This document shows, one piece after another, positions 1 through 5,265 of a DNA stretch of 5,265 nt. The translations under genes were made by a program, and so were the position numbers. How positions within the stretch are numbered: the stretch's first letter is position 1; every line of letters begins with the position of its first letter. The stretch is from a bacterium. Its GTDB lineage: Bacteria > Desulfobacterota > GWC2-55-46 > DRQE01. The notes beneath the pieces are model-generated. The model made no database searches, had not been told where the DNA came from, and saw nothing but the letters and a program-made list of their open reading frames with translations. The stretch lies in assembly GCA_027017505.1 (NCBI GenBank), contig JALUQR010000062.1, positions 1-5,265 on the forward strand, written 5' to 3'.

Positions 1-272
1 CTACAGAGTATCTCAAAGAGAAACTCTCTGCCATAGATGGCATAAAGGTGGCATTCAGCTCGCCCACATTCAACGAGTTTGTCATAACGGTGAAGGATGC
101 TTCTGCCTTTTTAAGGGCCCTGCTGAAAGAGAACATAATCGGCGGGCTCAACCTTGAAAGGTTTTATCCCCAGCTTAAGGGCTCCATACTTGTAACCGTA
201 ACAGAGATGAACACACGCACAGAGCTTGACCGCTATGTGGCATGTGCTACCTCCTTTTTTCAGAAAGGCTGA
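1..272 (+). CDS. gcvPA: Glycine dehydrogenase (decarboxylating) subunit 1, C-terminal fragment
   Basis: This is the 3' end of a gene that begins outside the window; the reading frame runs from base 3 and gives 89 residues before TGA at 270-272. The product is the first subunit of the two-subunit P-protein of the glycine cleavage system. That cytoplasmic enzyme decarboxylates glycine and passes the aminomethyl group to lipoylated H-protein. The visible part has the family's C-terminal pattern: SSPTFNEFVITV, then IIGGLNLERFYP, then ILVTVTEMNTR followed by ELDRYV. The GG-L-L-R-YP and VTE-TR signatures belong to the PA type; the PLP-binding lysine lies on the partner subunit GcvPB. The last 26 bases overlap the convergent plsY gene. 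No gcvPB follows directly, although it often does in other genomes. A GTG at 48 is an internal valine codon, not a start. The subunit assignment is firm, but the catalytic part cannot be inspected here. Confidence 0.88.
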   Translation, partial: TEYLKEKLSAIDGIKVAFSSPTFNEFVITVKDASAFLRALLKENIIGGLNLERFYPQLKGSILVTVTEMNTRTELDRYVACATSFFQKG

Positions 273-855
273 AGCGGTTTTCCTCTCCCCTGAGCAGTCT
301 CTCTATATTATCCCTGTGTTTTATTATTACCAGCAGTGAGACCACCACCGCTATCCACACATACTCTCTGTTTCCACCCGTAAGGTATATGAAAAGTGGC
401 AGTGCAACTGAAGCTGTCATTGAGCCAACTGACACATACCGTGTAACTGCCACAAGTCCTGCAAAAACGAGGGCACTTATAAGAAGTGGCAGTGGCACGA
501 TGGGAAGAAACATCCCGCAGGCAGTTGCAACACCCTTTCCACCCTTAAAGCCAAGAAAGAGGGGGAAAAGATGCCCCACGAACGCACTGAACCCTGAGAG
601 AGCCACCCACAGGGGTTCAAGCCCGAGTGCCATTGCCATTACAACAGGCAGTGTGCCCTTGAGGATGTCTCCTGCAAGGGTTATAAGCCCTGCCTTTCTG
701 CCCGCAACCCTGGTCACATTGGTTGCCCCTATGTTTCTGCTTCCAGCGGTTCTGGGGTCAACCCCGTAAAGTAGCCTTCCAACCACCACACCAACGGGCA
801 CAGAACCCAGAAGATAACCAAAGACAACCATTCCTATGTGTGTTGCCATACTCAT
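247..855 (-). CDS. plsY: Acyl-phosphate:glycerol-3-phosphate acyltransferase PlsY
   Basis: This integral membrane enzyme transfers an acyl group from acyl-phosphate to glycerol-3-phosphate, giving lysophosphatidic acid, the first step of phospholipid synthesis in most bacteria. The 202-residue length is usual for the family. All three conserved motifs are visible: GSRNIGATNVTR at residues 38-49 (a variant of GSGNxGATNxxR), FKGGKGVAT at 103-111, and HRDNIERLLRGEE at 180-192. Five or more hydrophobic segments alternate with these loops, including about 5-27, 82-101, 114-137 and 146-160. ATG at 853-855 is chosen because a weak ribosome site, GTGGA at 863-867, lies 7 bases upstream; a second Met at residue 3 is further from it. 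The gene starts 3 bases after the glmS stop, so it is probably cotranscribed and translationally coupled. Its last 26 bases overlap gcvPA on the other strand. Eleven of 13 arginine codons are AGG/AGA. Confidence 0.95.
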   Translation of the reverse strand: MSMATHIGMVVFGYLLGSVPVGVVVGRLLYGVDPRTAGSRNIGATNVTRVAGRKAGLITLAGDILKGTLPVVMAMALGLEPLWVALSGFSAFVGHLFPLFLGFKGGKGVATACGMFLPIVPLPLLISALVFAGLVAVTRYVSVGSMTASVALPLFIYLTGGNREYVWIAVVVSLLVIIKHRDNIERLLRGEENRFSLSEKRR

Positions 856-858
856 TGA

Positions 859-2682
859 TTATTCCACTGTAACGCTTTTTGCAAGGTTTCTTGGCTGGTC
901 CACATCCGTGCCCTTGAGCACCGCTATGTGGTAGGCAAGAAGCTGTAGGGGCACAACCATGACCACAGGTGTAAGATGTGGTATGGTGCGTGGTATCCTT
1001 ATTACATCCTCTGCCTTTTCGATGGCCTCGGTGTTATCTCCGTCAACAAGACATACAAGCCTTCCATCCCTTGCCCTCACCTCTTCCATGTTGGACAGTA
1101 TCTTTGGATACAGTCCGTCCTTCGGGGCAAGCACAACAACTGGCATGTCCTCGTCTATAAGGGCTATGGGGCCGTGTTTCATCTCTCCTGCAGGATAACC
1201 CTCTGCGTGTATGTAGGAGATTTCCTTAAGCTTCAACGCTCCCTCAAGTGCTATGGGATAGTTTATGCCCCTTGCAAGATAGAGGAAGTTTTTATAACCC
1301 GCATACTTCTTTGCTATCCTCTTTACAGTCTCTTCTGTGTCGAGTGCGTCCTCCACCTTTGAGGGTATGGAAAGAAGCTCACCTATAAGCTCTGTGCCCC
1401 TGTCTTTATCGAGAACACCCCTTGTTCTTCCCATGTGAAGTGCCATAAGAAAGAGTGCAACAAGCTGTGTTGTAAATGCCTTTGTGGATGCAACGCCAAT
1501 CTCAGGGCCCGCGTGGGTGTAGAATGTCCAGTGGCTTTCCCTTGCAAGGCTACTTTCAACCACATTGGTTATGGCAACAACGGTTGCACCCCTTTTTTTT
1601 GCCTCCCTCACTGCTGAGAGGGTATCCGCGGTCTCGCCTGACTGGGATATGGCCATAACGATGGTTCTTTCTGTTATGAGGAGAGAGCGGTAGCGAAACT
1701 CACTGGCAAGGTCAACCTCTGTGGGTATGCGTGAGAGCTCTTCAAAGAGAAACTTTCCCACAAGCCCTGCATGCCAGGATGTGCCACATGCAACTATGTA
1801 GAGTCTGTCTGTGGTGGATACATCAAGGTTGAAGCCGTTAAGGAACACATCGCCCTCTTCCTCTACGAGGAGACCCCTGAAGGTATCTGTTATGGCACGG
1901 GGCTGTTCGAATATCTCCTTCTGCATGAAGTGGCGATAACCACCCTTTTCTGCCATAACAGGGCTCCAGTCTATGGTCTTTACGGGTTTTTCCACCTCTT
2001 TTCCCTCAAGGTCTGTCACCCTCACACCCGATGGGGTTATCACCACAAGCTCTCCATCGTCAAGAAAGACAGCCCTTCGGGTTATGTTGAGTATGGCAGG
2101 AAGGTCTGAAGAGAGCATGGCCTCATCATCTGCCAGGCCAACAACAAGGGGGCACTCCTTTCTTGCACCTATGATTTTATCTGGCTCCTGTGTGCTTATA
2201 ACCGCTATGGCATAGGAGCCCTTTACAGGCCTGAGTGCCTCTCTTACAGCGCGTTCAAGGTCTGCTGTTTTCTCAAGGCTTCTTGCAATAAGATGTGCAA
2301 GAACCTCTGTGTCTGTATCTGAGCTGAACCTTACACCCTCTTTTTTAAGCTCTGCCTTGAGCTTAAGGTAGTTCTCCACTATTCCGTTGTGCACCACCGC
2401 AACACCATCCACCATGTGTGGATGGGCATTTTCTTCTGTGGGTCTGCCATGGGTTGCCCAGCGGGTGTGCCCTATGCCTATGTGGCTTTCCTCAGGGCTG
2501 TCTTTTATCATGCTCACGAGGTTCTCTATCTTGCCAGGGCTTCTGTATCTTACAAACCTCTTTTCTTCATCTATGACAACAAGCCCTGAAGAGTCATATC
2601 CCCTGTACTCAAGCCTTCTCAGCCCCTCTATTATCACATCCATTGCGTTTCTCGGGCCTATGTAACCAACTATTCCGCACAT
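859..2682 (-). CDS. glmS: Glutamine--fructose-6-phosphate aminotransferase (isomerizing)
   Basis: This cytoplasmic enzyme converts fructose-6-phosphate and glutamine to glucosamine-6-phosphate and glutamate, the committed step of amino-sugar synthesis. The 607 residues are full length for the family. Residues 1 to about 240 are the class II glutaminase domain: MCGIVGYIG with nucleophile Cys2 (exposed once Met1 is removed), HTRWATHG at 72-79, Asn99-Gly100, and Asp124 for glutamine binding. Two SIS sugar-isomerase domains follow: CGTSWHAG at 299-306, SQSGETADT at 346-354 and STKAFTTQ at 399-406, then ALEGALKLKEISYIHAEGYP at 478-497 and GEMKHGP with His503, the likely ring-opening residue. The C-terminus DQPRNLAKSVTVE is canonical and carries Lys602, the family's conserved C-terminal lysine. 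The gene lies 1 base after glmU, with a strong ribosome site inside the end of glmU. There is no space for a glmS ribozyme leader. Confidence 0.98.
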   Translation of the reverse strand: MCGIVGYIGPRNAMDVIIEGLRRLEYRGYDSSGLVVIDEEKRFVRYRSPGKIENLVSMIKDSPEESHIGIGHTRWATHGRPTEENAHPHMVDGVAVVHNGIVENYLKLKAELKKEGVRFSSDTDTEVLAHLIARSLEKTADLERAVREALRPVKGSYAIAVISTQEPDKIIGARKECPLVVGLADDEAMLSSDLPAILNITRRAVFLDDGELVVITPSGVRVTDLEGKEVEKPVKTIDWSPVMAEKGGYRHFMQKEIFEQPRAITDTFRGLLVEEEGDVFLNGFNLDVSTTDRLYIVACGTSWHAGLVGKFLFEELSRIPTEVDLASEFRYRSLLITERTIVMAISQSGETADTLSAVREAKKRGATVVAITNVVESSLARESHWTFYTHAGPEIGVASTKAFTTQLVALFLMALHMGRTRGVLDKDRGTELIGELLSIPSKVEDALDTEETVKRIAKKYAGYKNFLYLARGINYPIALEGALKLKEISYIHAEGYPAGEMKHGPIALIDEDMPVVVLAPKDGLYPKILSNMEEVRARDGRLVCLVDGDNTEAIEKAEDVIRIPRTIPHLTPVVMVVPLQLLAYHIAVLKGTDVDQPRNLAKSVTVE

Positions 2683-2683
2683 G

Positions 2684-4063
2684 TTACCTTCCTGAAAGGT
2701 GTCTTTTCACCCAGCCCTTTATGACCTTCTGTTCAGGCCTTGAAAGTGAGAGTGCTCCATCAGGCACATCCCTGGTTATGGTTGAGCCTGCCCCTATGTA
2801 GGCATTCTTTCCAATCGTTACGGGAGCAACAAGCTGAGTATCGCTTCCTATAAAGGCACCGTCTTTTATTATGGTGCGGTGTTTCTTTCTGCCATCGTAG
2901 TTGCATGTTATGGTGCCTGCACCTATGTTCACGCCCCTTCCTATGGTTGCATCGCCAAGGTATGAGTGGTGGTTTGCCTTGGTTCCCTCTTTTATATGGC
3001 TCTTTTTGACCTCAACGAAGTTACCTATGCGCACGCTGTTATCTATCCTGCACTCTGGTCTGAGCCTTGCAAACGGGCCTATTGAGGCAGACCTGCCTAT
3101 ACGGGAGTCCTCTATAACTGTAAAGCTCTTTATGATGGTGCCATCGCCTATGTGTGAGTCTGTTATCTTAACCCACTCTTCTATTATGCAGGCCCTGCCT
3201 ATGGTGGTTCTGCCATAAAGGCATACACCTGGCTGTATGACTGTGTCTCTGCCAACCTTCACGCCGTAGTCTATGTATGTGTTTGAGGGGTCTTTTATGG
3301 TAACCCCTGAGAGCATGAGCTCCTTTAGAATTCTCTTCTGCATGAGCTTTTCTGCCTCTGAAAGCTCCACCCTTGTGTTTACGCCCATGACCTCTGCGGG
3401 GTCATGATGGGTGAGGGCAGAGACCCTTGCGTTTTGCTCAAAGGCCATCTGTATGAGGTCTGTAAGGTAGTATTCCTCCTGGCTGTTGAGCCTTTCAAGC
3501 CTTCCGAGGTTTTCCCTTAAAAACTCTGAATCGAACACATATATACCCGCGTTTATCTCTGGAAGGGCCTTTTCATGCTCCTTGAGGTCTGCCTCTTCCA
3601 CCACACCGCAGACCCTGCCCTCTTCATCCCTGAGCACACGCCCGTATCCAGTGGGCTCCTCAACTATGGTTGATATGAATGTAAGGGTGTTTTTCTCTCT
3701 TCTGTGGAATTTAACCAGTGCCCTGAGTGTGGTTGTGGTTATAAGGGGCACATCACCTGATAGAACGAGCACATCTCCTTTAAACCCCTTGAGCTCTTCC
3801 ATGGCACAGGCAACCGCATGGCCTGTGCCGAGCTGAAACCGCTGATGGGCAAATACAAGGTTGGGCTCAGGAAATATCTCCCTTACCCTTTCTGCATCGT
3901 GCCCTACCAGTATGACTATCCTTTCAGGTCTTAAGGGCTTAACACTTAACAGTGGATACCTTCCCATGGGCATGCCACACAGAGGATGCAGAACCTTGGC
4001 AAGCCCTGAACGCATCCTTTTACCCTTGCCACCTGCAAGCACTATGACCGAGAGGGCCTTCAT
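2684..4063 (-). CDS. glmU: Bifunctional UDP-N-acetylglucosamine diphosphorylase / glucosamine-1-phosphate N-acetyltransferase
   Basis: This enzyme acetylates glucosamine-1-phosphate with acetyl-CoA and then joins the product to UTP, giving UDP-GlcNAc for cell-wall synthesis. Its 459 residues match the full two-domain family. The N-terminal uridylyltransferase domain (about 1-230) shows LAGGKGKRM at 9-17, Lys23, QLGTGHA at 77-83, GDVPL with metal ligand Asp104, PTGYGR at 137-142, Glu156, Asn171, and GVN with metal ligand Asn229. Ala22 replaces the proline common before the lysine (LPKVLH). The left-handed beta-helix acetyltransferase domain (about 250-459) has many hexapeptide repeats, FARLRP at 331-336, EVKK with Lys353, catalytic His365, Tyr368, GAGTITCNYDG at 381-391 and Arg442. 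By comparison with E. coli GlmU, all the main active-site residues are present. ATG at 4061-4063 is required, because the nucleotide-binding loop begins only 8 residues later. There is no ribosome site upstream. It is the first gene of glmU-glmS-plsY. Confidence 0.98.
   Translation of the reverse strand: MKALSVIVLAGGKGKRMRSGLAKVLHPLCGMPMGRYPLLSVKPLRPERIVILVGHDAERVREIFPEPNLVFAHQRFQLGTGHAVACAMEELKGFKGDVLVLSGDVPLITTTTLRALVKFHRREKNTLTFISTIVEEPTGYGRVLRDEEGRVCGVVEEADLKEHEKALPEINAGIYVFDSEFLRENLGRLERLNSQEEYYLTDLIQMAFEQNARVSALTHHDPAEVMGVNTRVELSEAEKLMQKRILKELMLSGVTIKDPSNTYIDYGVKVGRDTVIQPGVCLYGRTTIGRACIIEEWVKITDSHIGDGTIIKSFTVIEDSRIGRSASIGPFARLRPECRIDNSVRIGNFVEVKKSHIKEGTKANHHSYLGDATIGRGVNIGAGTITCNYDGRKKHRTIIKDGAFIGSDTQLVAPVTIGKNAYIGAGSTITRDVPDGALSLSRPEQKVIKGWVKRHLSGR
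2687..2693 (-). promoter_or_regulatory. Ribosome binding site of glmS inside the glmU 3' end
   Basis: On the minus strand AGGAAGG ends 4 bases before the glmS ATG, overlapping the last codons of glmU (Ser-Gly-Arg). This strong purine-rich site fixes the glmS start and suggests translational coupling, since ribosomes finishing glmU end on top of it. It contrasts with glmU itself, which has no such site. Confidence 0.75.
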
Positions 4064-4065
4064 AA

Positions 4066-4103
4066 TCTAAGGAATTATACCAGAGGATAGCTTTTTCCTA
4101 CAA
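4066..4103 (-). promoter_or_regulatory. Extended -10 promoter of the glmU-glmS-plsY operon
   Basis: Reading the minus strand, a perfect -10 hexamer TATAAT lies at 4079-4074 and is preceded by TGG, giving the extended form TGnTATAAT. A weak -35, TTGTAG at 4103-4098, sits 18 bases upstream; the extended -10 can compensate for its poor match. The predicted transcription start, 6-8 bases after the -10, falls at about 4068-4066, which leaves a leader of only 3-5 bases before the glmU ATG at 4063. This is the only intergenic space before the operon, so it is very probably the operon promoter. Confidence 0.72.
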
Positions 4104-4117
4104 GCAATAAAATGCTT
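4102..4117. promoter_or_regulatory. Inverted repeat between the two divergent -35 boxes, possible operator
   Basis: AAGCA at 4102-4106 and TGCTT at 4113-4117 form a perfect 5-base inverted repeat with a 6-base A/T-only centre. One arm overlaps the glmU -35 box and the other touches the -35 box of the divergent gene. A dimeric regulator bound here could affect both promoters. The arms are short, so chance symmetry in AT-rich sequence cannot be excluded, and no regulator gene is visible in the window. Confidence 0.3.
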
Positions 4118-4152
4118 TGAAAAACCCCTTCCTCTCTGTTATATATTCATTT
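4117..4152 (+). promoter_or_regulatory. Promoter of the uncharacterised gene, giving a leaderless transcript
   Basis: TTGAAA at 4117-4122 matches the -35 consensus at five of six positions. After exactly 17 bases comes TATATA at 4140-4145, preceded by TGT, so it also has the extended -10 dinucleotide TG. The predicted transcription start, 6-8 bases after the -10, is 4151-4153, on or next to the A of the ATG at 4153. The upstream bases are pyrimidine-rich and contain no Shine-Dalgarno sequence, which agrees with leaderless translation. A TATATT alternative at 4142-4147 would move the start slightly into the ATG. Confidence 0.68.
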
Positions 4153-4704
4153 ATGACTGTTACCAGAGAGGATATAGAGACCCTTTATCAGAACATCATG
4201 CGTCTGAAGCGCGAGTACGAGCAGTACTTCAGCCGTATTCTTGACCGCGAGCCCCTTGAGCTGAGAAGAGAGGTTGAGCGTGCCATCCTTCGTTACACCT
4301 CAACACCCATAAACAACACTGCCCTTAAGTTCAGGCTCAACACCGTGGTTGCCACATTCAACTCTTACAGGCAGTACTGGAACCGCATGCTCCGTGCCAT
4401 GGAGGAAGGGCGCCTTAGAAGAAGCCCTGAAACAGGTGCCTTTGTATCTGTTGAAAGACCCGTACAAGGGGAAACCCCTGCCCCTGATGACCCGCTTAAA
4501 AAGGTCTATGAGGAGTACATTAACCTTAAAAAACAGCATCAGGGAGCCAGCGCAGAGATATCCTTTGAAAGATTTAAAAAGACCATAGAGGAGCAGAAAC
4601 GAAAGCTTCAGGAGAGCCGTGGCATAAAGGATGTGGAGCCCCGCACCGTTGTAAAGGATGGCAAGGTGCGCATAGCATTTGTTGCAAAGAAGAAGTCCTC
4701 TTAG
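4153..4704 (+). CDS. Uncharacterised helical protein, possibly of the MXAN_5187 C-terminal domain family
   Basis: I do not recognise a function. The product is 183 residues, charged and apparently cytoplasmic, with no signal peptide or membrane segment. Residues 5-50 look like a long amphipathic helix rich in Arg and Glu. The most family-like part is 57-87, with KFRLNTVVATFNSYRQYWNR followed by EEGR. A proline- and acid-rich linker at 101-114 leads to a second helical, coiled-coil-like region at 115-155. A short beta-type tail at 164-178 carries VVKDGKVRIAF and ends in a basic KKK. The core and tail resemble, from memory, proteins labelled MXAN_5187 C-terminal domain in Deltaproteobacteria and Nitrospirota; this is unverified. 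ATG at 4153 is preferred over an in-frame TTG at 4117, because the TTG is part of the -35 box. Thirteen of 22 arginine codons are CGN, unlike atpC (0 of 9) and plsY (2 of 13). Its stop overlaps the atpC stop. Confidence 0.85.
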   Translation: MTVTREDIETLYQNIMRLKREYEQYFSRILDREPLELRREVERAILRYTSTPINNTALKFRLNTVVATFNSYRQYWNRMLRAMEEGRLRRSPETGAFVSVERPVQGETPAPDDPLKKVYEEYINLKKQHQGASAEISFERFKKTIEEQKRKLQESRGIKDVEPRTVVKDGKVRIAFVAKKKSS

Positions 4705-5114
4705 TCGAGCCTTCCCTCTGCAAGTTCAAGCTGGAGTTTCAGGAATTCCACCCTGCTGGCAGTTTTTTTGTATTCAGGCTCATCCTCTTTAAGACCTGAG
4801 AGAACCCCCTCTGCCTCTTTAAGCTCTCTTTTTACCCTTTCGGTGTCCACCTCCTGTTTTCTTACAGCGGTGTTTACAAGAAGGTTGGTTCTGTCTGGCC
4901 AGACCTCTGCAAACCCACCATCCACCACGATGGTCTCCTTTTCCGCCCCGCTTTTCCAGACAACTCTGCCTGGCTTGAGGATGGTTATAAAGGGGGTGTG
5001 TTCTCTTAGGACACCGAACTCTCCCTCTCTTCCAGGGGCTGTAACCTCTTCCACCTCTTTTGAGAGCACCACCTTCTGAGGGGTTACTATCTCGAGTAGA
5101 AAAACTCCTGCCAT
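4701..5114 (-). CDS. atpC: F1Fo ATP synthase epsilon subunit
   Basis: This is the epsilon subunit of the F1 motor, part of the central stalk with gamma, which couples proton flow to ATP synthesis and can inhibit ATP hydrolysis. Its 137 residues are normal for the family. The N-terminal beta-sandwich (about 1-85) shows LLEIVTPQKVV at 6-16, TAPGREGEFGVL at 25-36, a variant REHTPF where LPGHAP is common, LKPGRV at 46-51 and GGFAEV at 66-71. The C-terminal part (about 88-137) is charged and helical, as expected for the two regulatory helices. ATG at 5112-5114 is supported by AGGTG at 5121-5125, 6 bases upstream and inside the end of atpD. The gene starts 3 bases after the atpD stop. All nine arginine codons are AGG or AGA. 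Its TAA overlaps the TAG of the convergent gene by 4 bases, and no terminator hairpin is visible. Confidence 0.95.
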   Translation of the reverse strand: MAGVFLLEIVTPQKVVLSKEVEEVTAPGREGEFGVLREHTPFITILKPGRVVWKSGAEKETIVVDGGFAEVWPDRTNLLVNTAVRKQEVDTERVKRELKEAEGVLSGLKEDEPEYKKTASRVEFLKLQLELAEGRLD

Positions 5115-5117
5115 CTT

Positions 5118-5265
5118 TTACACCTGTGCCTTGAGTTTTTCTGCCTTCTCAAGGGCCTCCTCGATGGTTCCCACCATGTAGAATGCCTGCTCTGGTATGT
5201 CGTCGTGTTTGCCCTCCACGATTTCCTTGAAGCCCTTTATGGTGTCCTTTATTGTTACATACTTA
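5118..5265 (-). CDS. atpD: F1Fo ATP synthase beta subunit, C-terminal fragment
   Basis: This 48-residue end of a reading frame is too short for a typical ORF list; I translated it by hand from the minus strand. It reads through VTIKDTIKGFKEIVEGKHDD, then IPEQAFYMVGTIEEA, and ends in EKAEKLKAQV before TAA at 5118-5120. The pattern GFKEI-EGK-D-PEQAFYMVGTIEEA is the highly conserved C-terminus of the catalytic beta subunit, which binds ADP and phosphate and makes ATP. The nucleotide-binding part lies beyond the right edge. It precedes atpC by 3 bases, which is the usual end of the atp operon, and its last codons contain the atpC ribosome site. Confidence 0.95.
   Translation of the reverse strand, partial: KYVTIKDTIKGFKEIVEGKHDDIPEQAFYMVGTIEEALEKAEKLKAQV

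Noticed and set aside
48..50. GTG as the start of a 74-residue gene
   Set aside because: The frame is open to the left edge with sequence that continues the GcvPA fold, so GTG is an internal valine codon.
178..258. Strong Shine-Dalgarno (AGGAGG) and ATG on the minus strand just after plsY, opening a 22-codon frame
   Set aside because: The purines are the last two arginine codons of plsY, and the frame is short, featureless and antisense to conserved gcvPA codons. Probably chance.
259..281. Small hairpin TTCAG-AAAGG-CTGAA in the gcvPA/plsY overlap as a terminator
   Set aside because: The stem is 5 bases with two G-C pairs, and no U-tract follows directly on either strand.
242..769. Long plus-strand reading frame opposite plsY, and similar ones opposite glmS and glmU
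   Set aside because: They lie antisense to genes with clear family motifs and have no recognisable domains, so they are shadows of the coding strand.
2683..2700. glmS ribozyme or riboswitch upstream of glmS
   Set aside because: There is a single base between glmU and glmS, so no leader exists to fold; glmS starts from a site inside glmU.
2770..3240. Frequent CCTATR-type repeats on the plus strand
   Set aside because: On the coding strand these mostly encode the Ile-Gly steps of GlmU hexapeptide repeats (ATA GGN), so they reflect the beta-helix protein rather than a DNA repeat.
4117..4152. In-frame TTG at 4117 as the start of the uncharacterised gene, giving 12 extra residues
   Set aside because: The TTG is the first half of a good -35 box (TTGAAA), no ribosome site precedes it, and the promoter would lie inside the gene. 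ATG at 4153 fits better.

Overview
The window is bacterial chromosome packed with housekeeping genes. I see no mobile element, CRISPR array, tRNA or rRNA. Only about 96 of 5265 bases lie outside a coding region, and 89 of those form one divergent promoter region (4064-4152). A two-subunit type glycine decarboxylase (gcvPA), heavy use of AGG/AGA arginine and ATA isoleucine codons, and protein sequences resembling those of Nitrospirota or former Deltaproteobacteria suggest an anaerobic or thermophilic lineage of that kind. That placement is an inference from memory of the families, not a search result.

Layout from left to right: the 3' end of gcvPA (+) enters from the left edge and meets plsY (-) tail to tail, with a 26-base overlap. 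plsY is the last gene of a tight minus-strand operon, glmU-glmS-plsY, with spacers of 1 and 3 bases. The operon starts from an extended -10 promoter so close to the glmU ATG that the mRNA would have almost no leader. Divergent from it is a plus-strand gene for a small uncharacterised helical protein; its promoter also puts the predicted transcription start on or next to its ATG. That gene ends with its stop codon interlocked with the stop of atpC (-). atpC follows the 3' end of atpD (-) by 3 bases at the right edge.

How the genes work together: GlmS makes glucosamine-6-phosphate and GlmU makes UDP-N-acetylglucosamine, the precursor of peptidoglycan and of lipopolysaccharide where present. GlmM, the mutase between them, is not in the window. 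PlsY starts phospholipid synthesis from acyl-phosphate, so the operon couples wall and membrane precursor supply. AtpD and AtpC are the beta and epsilon subunits of F1 ATP synthase.

The parts most worth a second look are the divergent pair of leaderless-type promoters with an inverted repeat between their -35 boxes, and the uncharacterised gene, whose arginine codon use differs sharply from that of its neighbours. I found no convincing evidence of a wholly new system.
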